Notes: generated by a model not told the origin, from the letters alone. A stretch of 64,000 nt of DNA from Deltaproteobacteria bacterium (GCA_026712905.1 JAPOPM010000038.1:1-64000); one strand, 5' to 3'. Counted from the first letter of the stretch, positions 31,503 through 41,913 are shown. Numbers and translations: made by a program.

Positions 31503-33977
31503 ATGAAGACCCTTTTGGCTTCGGTTGCTGTATTCGCCGTTCTGGCGGCTGGTGGAGCCCATGCCGGCCCCCTCGCGCCCGAGCCACGCGTCATCGCCAC
31601 ATTGGGGCGAGACGCCATCGAGCGTTCCGGCGCCCAAACGCTCGATGAATACCTGGATACAGGCATCGCCCGTTACTTCCTCACCGGTGGGCAGGCTTTG
31701 CTCGTGCTGGTCAACGGCAGGCCCTACTCCTCCACCTCCAGCGATCTGGATGCCTTGCCGCTCTCGGCCATCGAGCGCATCGAGCTTCTGAGCGGCGACA
31801 GCCTGGGCACCCTGGGCGGCAGCGCCGTGCGCGGCGCGGTCAACGTCGTGCTGCGGAAGGATCTGGACGGCGTCGAGACGCGAGCGCTCGCACGGATGCC
31901 GGGCAAGGACGGCGGCGACGGCTGGCAGGGGAGCGCCTTCTGGGGCGGGGCGGTGGGCAAAGGCCGCATGACGCTCGGTGTGGACATCCTCGAACGTCGG
32001 GAAATCCCCGCGCGAAGCCGGGAGTACAGCCGCTCCGTCTGGCGGGAGGGCGGCTCGTTCAAGGACACGAAGAACGTCAGCTTCGGCGGCAACACCGTCT
32101 GGATCGTCCAGCGGGATGAAACCGGCGTACCGACCGGCCTGAGGTCCATCGCACTGGGCGACTGCGACCCGGCGAGAGGTTATACCGGCCCGCTCATCAA
32201 TCCGTCCGGCATCCTGTCTGGCGACAAGGGCTGCGGTTTCGCGTACGGCGCCATCATGTGGAACAGCACCAGCTATGAGCAGAAGAGCGCGATCCTGAAC
32301 CTGGAGCACCCGCTCACCGAAGAGGCGAACCTCCACCTGGACGCCAATTTTACTCGCGCCGATACGGCTTTCCGCTACGCGCCGTCGGTGGGCGCGTTCG
32401 GCTTCACGCCGAACGGCGATTTGCTGGACGCCATCAACGAGGCAGCCGGCTCGGCCTTCACGGCGGACGACAATGACCGGTTCGTCGTGGCGCACCGCTT
32501 CGTCCGCCACGGCAACCGGGACTGGCTGACGGACTCCGAGGAATACGACATCTCCGTGGGCATGGAGGGTCGGATCACGGAGAGCCTCGGCTACGATGTG
32601 CGCCTCGAAGCCTACCGGCAGGACGCTTTCCAGGAGGGCAACACCTTCGTCCATGAAGCGACGATAGCGACGGCCATCCGGGAGGGACGCTACGACCTTG
32701 CGGACCCGTTCTCCGACGCCCCGGAGCATTCGCGTGCCATCGAGGAGAGCAGCCTGGTGCTGGAGAACGACTTCGGCGGCGAGGGGGTGGGAGCCAGTCT
32801 GGCACTGGAGGGTTCCGGATTCGCCATCGGCGACCGCGACGTGGCATGGACCGCGGGGTTCGAGCTGGGCAGAGCCGACGCCCATGACATCACGGTCTAT
32901 CGCGGCGCGGACGGCACGGAACGCCGGATATACGAAGTGCTCGGCACCGGCGGCGCCAACTATCGGGGCGAGCGCAAGGCTTGGGCGACGTTCGCGGAAA
33001 TGTCTCTGCCTTTGGCCGAGAAACTGGACGTCAGGGTCGGTGGGCGCATGGACGACTACGACGATGTGGGCGGAATGGCGTCCTGGCGCCTCGGGGCCGC
33101 GTACCGCGCAAGCGACATCCTCACGCTACGCGCCTCCTGGAACGCGGGAGAGCGCGCGCCATCGATGTTCCATCTCCACGCCTTCGATCTGCAGGACCAT
33201 CCCTACGTCGAGTGCGACCCCGGGCCCGGGTCTCCGCCGCGCGAGTGTATGGAGCTCAATTCCCGACAGGTGGAGCGCCAGACCGCCGGCAACCCGCAAC
33301 TCGATCCTTCGAACACCGAAAGGATCGCCATCGGCGCCGAAGCCCGCAAGGGGCCGCTCTTCCTGAACGTCGAATGGTATAGCCTTTCGCGCTCCGATCG
33401 GCCGGGGCAGAACAGCGCGGACTGGGCCATGCGACACCTGCATGAATGCGTGGGCCAGGACCGGACGAACTGCATTTACCGCGACGGCGGCGACATCACG
33501 ATTCACGACATCTATGCCAACATCGTGGACGACGGGGTCTCCGGCATCAATACCCGGTTCGGCACGGGCTTCAGGACCGGCTGGGGCGTGGTCGGCCTCC
33601 GGGGAGCCTGGCGGCACGTCGCCAACGCCGACCTGCGAATCGCCGGCGAAGAGGACCGGCTCGCCATCCCCAAGAATGCCGCCCGTCTCACCGTTCTGGG
33701 CAGGCGCGGCAGCGTGACCGCCACCTGGACGACCTACTACCGCTCCAGCTACAAGAACCGGACGGCCAGCGGAACCTTCGACTCGTGGGTCGGCCATGAC
33801 CTTACGCTGGACTGGACCGATCCGCTGGGACTGAAGGGTGCGCGCATCACGGCCGGCGTCTTCAACGTCACCGACACCGGCCTCTCGGTGAACACCGCCA
33901 ACCCCCATAGCGTGGACGGTCCCACGGAAGCCGGTTGGGGGCGGACCTTCTTCCTCGCCCTCCGGATGCAGTTTTGA
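31503..33977 (+). CDS. TonB-dependent outer-membrane receptor
   Basis: 824 residues from ATG 31503, with GGAGGGAAG upstream. Signal peptide MKTLLASVAVFAVLAAGG with cleavage near AHA at 24. The plug domain starts near 34 (ATLGRDAIERSG) and includes LVLVNGRPY, IERIELLSGD and GGSAVRGAVNVVLRKD, typical of TonB receptors. The rest is a beta barrel that ends with a terminal Phe (LALRMQF), the outer-membrane assembly signal. No TonB, ExbB or siderophore genes are near, so the substrate (metal chelate, cobalamin or sugar) is open. Confidence 0.9.
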   Translation: MKTLLASVAVFAVLAAGGAHAGPLAPEPRVIATLGRDAIERSGAQTLDEYLDTGIARYFLTGGQALLVLVNGRPYSSTSSDLDALPLSAIERIELLSGDSLGTLGGSAVRGAVNVVLRKDLDGVETRALARMPGKDGGDGWQGSAFWGGAVGKGRMTLGVDILERREIPARSREYSRSVWREGGSFKDTKNVSFGGNTVWIVQRDETGVPTGLRSIALGDCDPARGYTGPLINPSGILSGDKGCGFAYGAIMWNSTSYEQKSAILNLEHPLTEEANLHLDANFTRADTAFRYAPSVGAFGFTPNGDLLDAINEAAGSAFTADDNDRFVVAHRFVRHGNRDWLTDSEEYDISVGMEGRITESLGYDVRLEAYRQDAFQEGNTFVHEATIATAIREGRYDLADPFSDAPEHSRAIEESSLVLENDFGGEGVGASLALEGSGFAIGDRDVAWTAGFELGRADAHDITVYRGADGTERRIYEVLGTGGANYRGERKAWATFAEMSLPLAEKLDVRVGGRMDDYDDVGGMASWRLGAAYRASDILTLRASWNAGERAPSMFHLHAFDLQDHPYVECDPGPGSPPRECMELNSRQVERQTAGNPQLDPSNTERIAIGAEARKGPLFLNVEWYSLSRSDRPGQNSADWAMRHLHECVGQDRTNCIYRDGGDITIHDIYANIVDDGVSGINTRFGTGFRTGWGVVGLRGAWRHVANADLRIAGEEDRLAIPKNAARLTVLGRRGSVTATWTTYYRSSYKNRTASGTFDSWVGHDLTLDWTDPLGLKGARITAGVFNVTDTGLSVNTANPHSVDGPTEAGWGRTFFLALRMQF

Positions 33978-34001
33978 GAGGGAAGAGCGCCGGCGCCAAC
34001 G

Positions 34002-34034
34002 CCGACAAGGGCGAGCCGAACCCGCCCTTGTCGG
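34002..34034. terminator. Perfect 12-pair hairpin between convergent genes
   Basis: CCGACAAGGGCG and CGCCCTTGTCGG form a 12-base stem around nine bases, between the stop of the TonB receptor and the stop of nuoN (34041). No long T-run follows in either direction, so it is a probable bidirectional stop of transcription or an RNA end-protecting hairpin. Confidence 0.6.
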
Positions 34035-34040
34035 GCCTGC

Positions 34041-35525
34041 CTATTGCATGAAGAAACCCAGCGACCCGCTGGTGTAATCGAGCAGCGGAGCCCAGTACAC
34101 TCCCAGCACGACGGTGAGCACCATGAGGGCGCCGAGCAGCGGCATGGCGCTGGCGGTGGCGGCCACGGGGCCGTCCTCGGGAGCGGGCTCGTCCAGGAAC
34201 ATGGTCTTGACGATCCGCCAGTAGTAGTAGAGCGAGATGACCGTGTTGATCATGGCCACCACGGCCAGCACGTAGAACTGGCCCTCGATGATGGCGGCCA
34301 CGAGCAGGAACTTGCCGATGAAACCCGCCAAGGGCGGCAGCCCGGTGAGGGAGGCCAGGAACACCATCATGCACACGGCCGGAAAGGCCGCGCCGCGCCA
34401 GGCCAGGCCGCGGTAGGCGTCCATGTCCTCGCGTCCGGTGGCGTTGGCCACGATCATGACCACCAGGAACGCGCCCAGGTTCATGATCAGGTAGACCACC
34501 ACGTAGAACAACATGGCGTTCAGGCCGTCGTTGTTCAGCACCACCAAGCCCATCATGATGTAGCCGGCGTGGGCGATGCCCGAGTAGGCCAGCAGGCGCT
34601 TGACGTTGCGTTGGTTCAAGGCCGAGAGGTTGCCCCAGGTCATGGTGACGATGCTGATGGCCACCAGCAGGTCGGTCCACTGGAGTACGGGCAGCGCCTG
34701 GAAAGCCCACGCGCCATCCTGACCCAGCGTGGACACCGCGGGGTAGAAGAAGCGGATCAGGATGGCCACGCCGGCGGCGTTGGACGCTACCGACAGGAAC
34801 CCGGTGAAGGGCGTGGGCGCCCCCTGGTACACGTCGGGCGACCACATGTGGAAGGGCGCGAAGGCCATCTTGTAGCCGAACCCGGCCAGGATGAAGACGA
34901 ACGCCATGAAGAGGGCGAGCTGGTTGCCGCCGGCCTCGCCCATGGCCGCGTTGATGGCGGCGTAGTCGAGGCTGCCGGCCATGCCGAACACCCAGCTCAT
35001 GCCGTAGATCATGGTGCCGGAGGCGACACCGCCGTAGATAAGGTACTTGAGCGCGGCTTCAGCCGAGCGCCGGTTGTGCGGCAGCATGCCGGTGAGGATG
35101 TAGGAGGTCAGGCTCACCAGCTCGAGGCCGAGATAGGCCATCAGCAGGTTGTTGGCCGAGGCCATGAAGAACATGCCGAACCCACAGGTCAGCAGCACGA
35201 TGTAGTACTCGCCCAGGTGCACCTGGCGCACCTCGCTCGACCCGATGGACATCCAGATGGCGCCCACCAGCGCCGCCAGGGTGACCACCTTGAAGAACAG
35301 GCTGAAGTTGTCCAGCGCCACCATGCGGTGGAACAGGAGCGTGGGCTCCGTGCCGTAGAGCTCCACGGTGGCGCCCAGGGCGATGAGGCACCCGGCCAGA
35401 GCCAGGTACGCCATGGCGCGCTTGTTGGGCACCAAAAGGTCCAGGATCGTCAGCGCGATGATGGTCCCCGCGAGGACGATCTCCGGATAGAACAGACTCA
35501 GGCTTGCGACGTTACCGAGATCCAT
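34041..35525 (-). CDS. nuoN: NADH-quinone oxidoreductase subunit N
   Basis: 494 residues, about 14 hydrophobic segments. Antiporter-like fold with the conserved Lys/Glu region (LGLELVSLTSYILTG near 132, and RNVKRLLAYSGIAHAGY near 304). Proton-pumping arm of complex I in the cytoplasmic membrane. Last gene of the nuo operon. Confidence 0.95.
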   Translation of the reverse strand: MDLGNVASLSLFYPEIVLAGTIIALTILDLLVPNKRAMAYLALAGCLIALGATVELYGTEPTLLFHRMVALDNFSLFFKVVTLAALVGAIWMSIGSSEVRQVHLGEYYIVLLTCGFGMFFMASANNLLMAYLGLELVSLTSYILTGMLPHNRRSAEAALKYLIYGGVASGTMIYGMSWVFGMAGSLDYAAINAAMGEAGGNQLALFMAFVFILAGFGYKMAFAPFHMWSPDVYQGAPTPFTGFLSVASNAAGVAILIRFFYPAVSTLGQDGAWAFQALPVLQWTDLLVAISIVTMTWGNLSALNQRNVKRLLAYSGIAHAGYIMMGLVVLNNDGLNAMLFYVVVYLIMNLGAFLVVMIVANATGREDMDAYRGLAWRGAAFPAVCMMVFLASLTGLPPLAGFIGKFLLVAAIIEGQFYVLAVVAMINTVISLYYYWRIVKTMFLDEPAPEDGPVAATASAMPLLGALMVLTVVLGVYWAPLLDYTSGSLGFFMQ

Positions 35526-35529
35526 GGCG

Positions 35530-37050
35530 CTACGACAGGTGCGTGATCACCATCTGGTTGATGTTGTTGAGAGAGGCCTGGAGCAGGTCCAGCACCACCC
35601 GGGGATAGACCCCGACGATCACCACGATCACGCCCAGCGGGAACAGCGTGAAAATCTCGCGCCCGTTGATATCGGGCAGCGAGCGGTACTTCTCGTTGGG
35701 CGGGCCGAGATAGACGCGCTGCATCATCCACAGCATGTAGCCCGCGGTGATGACGATGCCCAGGGCCGCGATGATGGTGAGCGCATGGTACCTGGGCCAG
35801 GCCCCCAGCAGCACCAGCACCTCGGAGACGAAGCCCGAAAGCCCCGGCAAACCCATGGAGGCGAAGAACGCCAGCGCCGTGAAGCCGGCGTACACCGGCA
35901 TGATGCCGGCCAGTCCCCCGAAGCCGTCGATATCACGGTGATGGGCGCGATCGTAAATGACGCCCACGAGCAGGAAGAGCATGGCGGTGATGGTGCCGTG
36001 GTTGAACATCTGCAGCACCGCGCCGTTGATGCCCTGGGTGTTGAAGGCCGCCATCCCCAGCATGACGTAGCCCATGTGGCTCACGCTGGAGTAGGCCACC
36101 AGCTTCTTCATGTCGGTCTGGGCCATGGCGCAGAGGCCGCCGTAGACGATGTTCCACGCGCCCAGGGCGGCGAGGAACCAGAAAGCCAGATCGGCGGTGG
36201 CCTCCGGCAGCATCGGGTAGTTGATGCGCAGGATGCCGTAGGTGCCCATCTTGAGGAGGATGCCCGCCAGGATCACGGAGATGGCGGTGGGCGCCTCCAC
36301 GTGGGCGTCGGGCAGCCAGGTGTGGAACGGGAAAGCCGGGATCTTGATGGCGAAACCGATGAACAGGGCCATCCACACCACGTGCTGGAAGCCCCAGCCC
36401 CATACGCTGAAGGGCCACATTCCCAGCGGCTCGGTGCTGTACAGGCTGTTCCGGTCCATGAGCTTGGTCATGTCGAAGGTGTTGGGCTCGGAGTAGAAGT
36501 AGAGCGCCAGGATCGCGATCAGCATGAGCACGCTGCCCAGCAGCGTGTAGAGGAAGAACTTGATGGCGGCGTATTCCTTGCGCGGGCCGCCCCAGATGCC
36601 GATGAGGAAGTACATGGGAAGCAGCATGACTTCCCAGAAGACGTAGAAGAGCACGAAGTCCAGCGCCACGAACACGCCGGTCATGCCCGTGTCCAACAAG
36701 AGGAACAACGCGAAGTAACCCTTGACCCCCTTGTCGATGCCCCAGGACGCGAAGATGCAGAGGAAGGACAGCAGCGCGGTCAGCAGCAGCATGGAGACGC
36801 TGAGGCCGTCCACGCCCACGAAGTACTCGATGTTGAACGCCGGGATCCACGCGGCCCGCTCCACGAACTGCATGGCGGTGGTGGTGGTGTCGAAGTTGGC
36901 GTAGAGCCAGATCCCCAGAAGGAGCGGAGGTACCGTGGCCGCGGCCGAAACCCAGCGAATGAGGTCGTGGCGATCACTGGGCAGGCACAGCACGATCAAC
37001 ATCCCGGCCAGGGGGAAGAAGACCATGTAGCTCAGCACATGTTCGGTCAT
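35530..37050 (-). CDS. nuoM: NADH-quinone oxidoreductase subunit M
   Basis: 506 residues and many membrane segments. The Glu in FWEVMLLPMYFLIG near 142 and the Lys-rich KKLVAYSSVSHMGYVMLG near 315 match NuoM. Proton-pumping subunit of complex I. Stops four bases before nuoN begins. Confidence 0.96.
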   Translation of the reverse strand: MTEHVLSYMVFFPLAGMLIVLCLPSDRHDLIRWVSAAATVPPLLLGIWLYANFDTTTTAMQFVERAAWIPAFNIEYFVGVDGLSVSMLLLTALLSFLCIFASWGIDKGVKGYFALFLLLDTGMTGVFVALDFVLFYVFWEVMLLPMYFLIGIWGGPRKEYAAIKFFLYTLLGSVLMLIAILALYFYSEPNTFDMTKLMDRNSLYSTEPLGMWPFSVWGWGFQHVVWMALFIGFAIKIPAFPFHTWLPDAHVEAPTAISVILAGILLKMGTYGILRINYPMLPEATADLAFWFLAALGAWNIVYGGLCAMAQTDMKKLVAYSSVSHMGYVMLGMAAFNTQGINGAVLQMFNHGTITAMLFLLVGVIYDRAHHRDIDGFGGLAGIMPVYAGFTALAFFASMGLPGLSGFVSEVLVLLGAWPRYHALTIIAALGIVITAGYMLWMMQRVYLGPPNEKYRSLPDINGREIFTLFPLGVIVVIVGVYPRVVLDLLQASLNNINQMVITHLS

Positions 37051-37097
37051 TTTCGCATCTCTCCTTCTGAATCAGCTCCGGCGGCGCCGCGCGTTTC

Positions 37098-39131
37098 TCA
37101 GCTCCAGTAGCGCAGCTTGACGATCAGGGCGACCACCACGGCTCCCACCACGACGTAGAGGTAGCTGTTGATGTTCCCGGTCTGGACCCGGCGGAAATTG
37201 TTGCCCACCGCAAAGGTCACGTTGGCCACGGCGTTGACCAGCATGTCGACGACGTACTTGTCCAACAGGCCGTTGAACCAGGAGATGATGATGGTGACCT
37301 TGGCCGATCCGTCCACGATGGTGTCGATGATGTAACGGTCGAAGGCCGCCCCGATGCGCGCCAGCAGCAGCGTGCCGCCCACGAAGACGAACTGGTAGAC
37401 CTCGTCCACGTAGTACTTGTTGTAGAGCAGGCGGTAGACGGGCCCCTTGGCTTCCGGGGAGTCGTCCCGTGACGGGGTACGCAGGTAGTAGAGGAACCAG
37501 GCGACGGCCACGCCCGCGGCCGCGGCGGCGATGGACACGCTCATGACGCCCACCTCTTCCGCCACGGAATGGTGTTCGCCGTGCGGCAAGTGGATCACCG
37601 GATCGAGCCAGCCGTCCAGCAGGTTCACCCCCATGAACGGCGGCAGCCCGATATAGCCCACGACGACGGAGCCCGCGGCGAGGATCCACAACGGCCAGGT
37701 CATGATCTTCGGGGACTCGTGCAGGTGATCGCGCACGTGATGGTCGGCGCGGCATTCACCGAAGAACACCATGAAGAACTGGCGGAACATGTAGAAGGCC
37801 GTCAGGCCCGCCACGAAAACGGCCACGCCCCACAGCACCTCGTTGTGGCTCGCCCAGGCCTGCCACAGGATCGCGTCCTTGGAGAAGAAGCCGGCCAGGA
37901 ACGGCGTCCCGGCGATGGCCAGGACGCCGATGGTAAAGGTCCAGAAGGTCGCCGGCATCGCCGTGCGCAGACCGCCCATCTGGCGCATGTCCTGCTCCCC
38001 CTGCATGGCGTGGATGATGCTGCCGGAGCCCAGGAAGAGCAGCGCCTTGAAGAACGCGTGGGTCAGCAGGTGGAAAACGCCGGCGGTGTAGGCGGCCACG
38101 CCCATGGCCAGGAACATGTAGCCGAGTTGGCTGATGGTCGAGTAGGCCAGCACCCGTTTGATGTCGTTCTGCGTCACCGCGATGGTCGCGGCGAACACCG
38201 CGGTGGCGGCGCCGATGACGGCGATGAGCCCCAGGGTCGCGGGAGCGGCCGAGAACAGCACGTTGAGGCGCGCGATCATGTAGACGCCGGCCGTCACCAT
38301 GGTAGCGGCGTGGATCAGCGCGCTCACCGGGGTGGGGCCCTGCATGGCGTCGGGGAGCCAGACGTAGAGCGGGAGCTGCGCCGACTTGCCGGTGGCGCCG
38401 ATGAACAGCAGGAACGTCACCAGCGTCGCCACGCCGATGCCCCAGAGCTGCATGTTGGCCAAGAGGCCCACGTGCTCCTCGATCTCACGGAACGCCAGGG
38501 TGCCCTGGCCCTGCCCGGCCAGGGTCCAGTAGAGCAGGAAGATGCCGAGCACGAAGCCGAAGTCGCCGATCCGGTTGACGATGAAGGCCTTGTTGCCGGC
38601 ACGCGTGTTGGTGTGGTCGTTGTACCAGAAGCCGATGAGCGCCCAGGAGCACAGCCCGACGCCTTCCCAACCCACGAACATGAGCAGCAGGTTGTCGCCC
38701 GTCACCAGCAGCAGCATCGAGAAGGTGAACAGGTTCAGGTAGGCGAAGTAGCGCCACAAGGAGCGGTCCTCGTGCATGTAGCCGATGGAGTAGAAGTGGA
38801 TCAGGCCGCCGATGCCGCTCACCACCAGGATCATGATCGCCGACAGGGGATCCACCCAGAAGGCCACGTCCACGCTGAACGAGCCCATGGGGATCCAGGT
38901 GTAGAACGCGTCGATCAGGAAACGCTCCTTGGCCGGAAGCCCGAGCAGACGGCCGAAGGCCCACAGCGAGAACAGGAAGGACAGGGTCACCGGAGCGCAG
39001 GCGATGAACGCCACCGCGCGCTTGCCCCAGTTCTCCTGAATGCGGGCACCCAGCAGGCCGTTCACCGCCGCGCCCAGCAGCGGGAACAGCACGATCCAAC
39101 GCAGAAAATCGGTTTGAACGGGGTGATCCAT
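37098..39131 (-). CDS. nuoL: NADH-quinone oxidoreductase subunit L
   Basis: 677 residues, with the long C-terminal extension that carries the lateral helix of complex I. Conserved GWEGVGLCSWALIGFWY near 153 and DIKRVLAYSTISQLGYMFLA near 322 are visible. Proton-pumping subunit at the distal end of the membrane arm. Confidence 0.96.
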   Translation of the reverse strand: MDHPVQTDFLRWIVLFPLLGAAVNGLLGARIQENWGKRAVAFIACAPVTLSFLFSLWAFGRLLGLPAKERFLIDAFYTWIPMGSFSVDVAFWVDPLSAIMILVVSGIGGLIHFYSIGYMHEDRSLWRYFAYLNLFTFSMLLLVTGDNLLLMFVGWEGVGLCSWALIGFWYNDHTNTRAGNKAFIVNRIGDFGFVLGIFLLYWTLAGQGQGTLAFREIEEHVGLLANMQLWGIGVATLVTFLLFIGATGKSAQLPLYVWLPDAMQGPTPVSALIHAATMVTAGVYMIARLNVLFSAAPATLGLIAVIGAATAVFAATIAVTQNDIKRVLAYSTISQLGYMFLAMGVAAYTAGVFHLLTHAFFKALLFLGSGSIIHAMQGEQDMRQMGGLRTAMPATFWTFTIGVLAIAGTPFLAGFFSKDAILWQAWASHNEVLWGVAVFVAGLTAFYMFRQFFMVFFGECRADHHVRDHLHESPKIMTWPLWILAAGSVVVGYIGLPPFMGVNLLDGWLDPVIHLPHGEHHSVAEEVGVMSVSIAAAAAGVAVAWFLYYLRTPSRDDSPEAKGPVYRLLYNKYYVDEVYQFVFVGGTLLLARIGAAFDRYIIDTIVDGSAKVTIIISWFNGLLDKYVVDMLVNAVANVTFAVGNNFRRVQTGNINSYLYVVVGAVVVALIVKLRYWS

Positions 39132-39142
39132 GGCGCGGCTAA

Positions 39143-39475
39143 CTAATCCTTGAGCGTCTCGGTGGCCTCGACATCGATGGTGGCGAAGAGCTGATAGATG
39201 GCGAGGACGATGGCCAGACCGATGGCTGCTTCCGAAGCGGCCAGCATGATGATGAACACCGTGTAGATCTGCCCGTCCACCTGACCGGTGCTGAAGTGCG
39301 AGAACGCCACGTAGTTCAGCCCGGCGGAGTTGAGGATGAGCTCGACCCCCAGCAGGATGCTGATGGCGTTGCGCCGCGTGAGAACGATGTAGATACCCAG
39401 CGCGAACAGGATGCCGGACACCACCAGGTAGTGCTTCAGTCCGACGCCCGCCAGCAATGCAACGTATTCAGCCAT
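39143..39475 (-). CDS. nuoK: NADH-quinone oxidoreductase subunit K
   Basis: 110 residues, three membrane helices. The conserved Glu pair is seen in LLGVELILNSAGLN near 42-53 and ASEAAIGLA near 80. The start MAEYVALLAG was chosen at 39475; a longer open frame is only the shadow of nuoJ. Confidence 0.95.
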   Translation of the reverse strand: MAEYVALLAGVGLKHYLVVSGILFALGIYIVLTRRNAISILLGVELILNSAGLNYVAFSHFSTGQVDGQIYTVFIIMLAASEAAIGLAIVLAIYQLFATIDVEATETLKD

Positions 39476-39486
39476 CTCGCGAGACT

Positions 39487-39993
39487 CTATTCCTTGATTT
39501 CCTTGCGCGACAGCGTGATGGCGCCGATGAGGGCCACCAGCAGCACCACCGCGGCGATCTGGAACGGCAGCAGGTACTCGCCCAGGAAGAGGTTGCCGAT
39601 GACCGCCGTGGTCGGCTCGAAAGCCACTTCCTTGGCCTTCGCCCAGTCGGTCCCGGCGATGGCGTAGACGAGGATGCCGAGGAAGACCGCGCCCGCCACC
39701 AGTCCGGGGATGCGTCCCACGGTGCGGTTGGTGATGTCGATATCGCTGATTCGGTGGGTCAGCATCACCGCGAACAGGATCAGCACGAGAATCCCGCCCA
39801 CGTAGATCAATACCTGCACCGCCGCCACGAAGTCCGCGCCCAGGAACACGTAGAGCGCGGCCACCCCGCCGAAGGTGCCCAGCAGCGAGAACGCCGAGTG
39901 CACGATGTTGCGCGAGAACGCCACGATGCACGCGGACCCCACCACCACCAGCGCAACCAGGTAAAATACGAGGACGTTTATGGGAATCTCCAT
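39487..39993 (-). CDS. nuoJ: NADH-quinone oxidoreductase subunit J
   Basis: 168 residues with five hydrophobic segments. Conserved NIVHSAFSLLG near 29 and VQVLIYVGGILVLILFAVML near 60. The start MEIPINVLVF is set at 39993; a frame back to 40359 is a shadow of nuoI. Confidence 0.94.
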   Translation of the reverse strand: MEIPINVLVFYLVALVVVGSACIVAFSRNIVHSAFSLLGTFGGVAALYVFLGADFVAAVQVLIYVGGILVLILFAVMLTHRISDIDITNRTVGRIPGLVAGAVFLGILVYAIAGTDWAKAKEVAFEPTTAVIGNLFLGEYLLPFQIAAVVLLVALIGAITLSRKEIKE

Positions 39994-40124
39994 GATCAAA
40001 TCAGCCTTGTGATGGGAGTCGATCGGCCCGCGGCAAACGAATGGGGCCGGTAGTATGGTGCACCGCGGCGGCGGGAACGGCAGCCTTTCGGCGATCAAGC
40101 CTCGCGGATCCGACTTCGTGGCCG

Positions 40125-40664
40125 TCAGTTCTCCGGTTCGGCTATCTCGTCCAAGTACCTCTTTCCGATATCCACCTTCTGGACCATCCGGTTTTCCGTC
40201 TCGCCGCCCTTCTTCGGCTTGTACAGGGGCACACTCTCGGTCACGAAATGGCGCACCAGACCGGCGGGATTGTTGCAGGCGCCCTCGAACTCTTGCGTGT
40301 GGCGAATGGATCCCGTGGGGCAGGCCTCCATGCACAGCCCACAATACATGCACTTGCATATGTCGATGTCAAACAGGGTGAAGTCGCGTTGGTTCGTCTC
40401 GGTGTTCCGCTCGATGCCGATGGCGATGCAATTGATCGGGCACACCCGCTCGCACGCCAGGCACCCGGTGCAGATGTCCATGTCGACCTCGAGGATGCCG
40501 CGGTAACGCAGCGGCAGGGTGTCCTGCACCTGCTGGGCGATGCGGTCGGGATACTGCACCGTCGAGGGCTTGCGCACGAAGTGCGAGAACGTGATGGACA
40601 TGCCCTCGAAGATACTGCTCACCGTATCCTTGATGTTCTGGAAGTAGTTGATGACTTCGCTCAT
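40125..40664 (-). CDS. nuoI: NADH-quinone oxidoreductase subunit I, 2x[4Fe-4S]
   Basis: 179 residues with two ferredoxin motifs: CTGCLACERVCP near 67 and CMYCGLCMEACP near 106, both C-x2-C-x2-C-x3-CP. They carry clusters N6a and N6b. The presence of this subunit shows a proper electron-transfer arm is expected. Confidence 0.96.
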   Translation of the reverse strand: MSEVINYFQNIKDTVSSIFEGMSITFSHFVRKPSTVQYPDRIAQQVQDTLPLRYRGILEVDMDICTGCLACERVCPINCIAIGIERNTETNQRDFTLFDIDICKCMYCGLCMEACPTGSIRHTQEFEGACNNPAGLVRHFVTESVPLYKPKKGGETENRMVQKVDIGKRYLDEIAEPEN

Positions 40665-40685
40665 GACGTTTCCCCGCGTTGGTCC

Positions 40686-41891
40686 CTATACGTAGGGCTT
40701 GAGGTAAAGCTCGGGGCGCGAGTGCATGATCTGGTAGACCACCCGCCACATGAAATAAAGGACGACCAGCACCGTGAAGCCCAGGGTCGCCAGGCTCAGC
40801 GCGGGATTCCCGTCGGGCCAGGCCACCAGCAGCACGATGGTGCCGAACATGCACACGAACGCGATGGGCACCATGTATTTCCAGCACATGGCCATGAGCT
40901 GGTCCACCCGCACCCGCGGCAGGGTGCCGCGGATCCACATGGCCACGAGGACCCACATATACGACTTGGCGAAGAAGACCGTGAACTCCACCACGCCCTT
41001 GGCCACCGGATACTCGGCCATGGTCACGCCCAGGATGGTCGCGGGGATCTGCCACCCGCCGAGGAACAGGGTCGTCGCGATGGCGCCGATGACGTACAGG
41101 TTGCCCCACTCCGCGAAGAAGAAGAACAGGAAGCGCATGCCGCTGTACTCGGTCACGTAGCCGGCCACCAGCTCCGACTCCGCCTCGGGAATGTCGAAGG
41201 GCGTGCGGTTCCCCTCGGCCAGCGCGGAGGTGAAGAACATGAAGAAGGCCACCAGGGTGAAGGGATTGTAGAAGATGAACCAGTCCTGCGGCGCCCATCC
41301 CTGGGCCTGGATGATCCCCTGCATGCTCAGGGTGCCGGACAGGAAGATCACCGTCAGCACCGACAGCCCGGCGGGGATCTCGTAGCTGACGATCTGCGCG
41401 GCCGAGCGCATGCCGCCCAGCAGCGACCACTTGTTGTTGGAAGACCAGCCCGCCATCAGGATGCCCACCACCGCGAGCGAGGTGATGGCCAACAGGTAGA
41501 GGATGCCGATATTGAGGTCCGCGGGGATCAGCCAACTGCCGAAGGGGATGACGACGAAGGCCCCGAGGAACCCGGCGAAGACGATGTACGGTGCCAGCAG
41601 GAAGAGCTTCCTGTCGGCCGACGACGGGATGATGTCCTCTTTCTGTATGTTCTTGACGCCGTCCGCGAGCCACTGGAGGATACCCTGCGGCCCGACCCGG
41701 TTGGGGCCGACGCGGGACTGCATGCGCGCCCACACGCGCCGCTCGAGCCAGCTCGTCACCCCGGCCAGCGGCGCCACGAACAACGACAGCACGGCGAAGG
41801 CCACCAGGATCGCGGCCAGCGCATAGCCCACGGGCGCCGGGATCGCCGCCGGCAGCAACGCCTGTATCAGGTCTTGAACGGTGAATTCCAT
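40686..41891 (-). CDS. nuoH: NADH-quinone oxidoreductase subunit H
   Basis: 401 residues from ATG 41891 (MEFTVQDLI). Eight membrane segments; quinone-site region TSWLERRVWARMQSR near 47 and RVGPQGILQWLADGVK near 65. Starts 22 bases after the nuoD stop; the longer frame to 41924 overlaps nuoD. Heel subunit linking the hydrophilic and membrane arms. Confidence 0.95.
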   Translation of the reverse strand: MEFTVQDLIQALLPAAIPAPVGYALAAILVAFAVLSLFVAPLAGVTSWLERRVWARMQSRVGPNRVGPQGILQWLADGVKNIQKEDIIPSSADRKLFLLAPYIVFAGFLGAFVVIPFGSWLIPADLNIGILYLLAITSLAVVGILMAGWSSNNKWSLLGGMRSAAQIVSYEIPAGLSVLTVIFLSGTLSMQGIIQAQGWAPQDWFIFYNPFTLVAFFMFFTSALAEGNRTPFDIPEAESELVAGYVTEYSGMRFLFFFFAEWGNLYVIGAIATTLFLGGWQIPATILGVTMAEYPVAKGVVEFTVFFAKSYMWVLVAMWIRGTLPRVRVDQLMAMCWKYMVPIAFVCMFGTIVLLVAWPDGNPALSLATLGFTVLVVLYFMWRVVYQIMHSRPELYLKPYV

Positions 41892-41913
41892 CTCTGCGGC
41901 CTCAGCGTCGTGT

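Noticed and set aside
37569-39146. A 525-codon plus-strand frame opposite nuoL
   Set aside because: Antisense shadow; His/Gln/Glu-rich and without membrane segments, while nuoL on the minus strand is certain. Similar shadows opposite nuoM, nuoN and nuoH were set aside.
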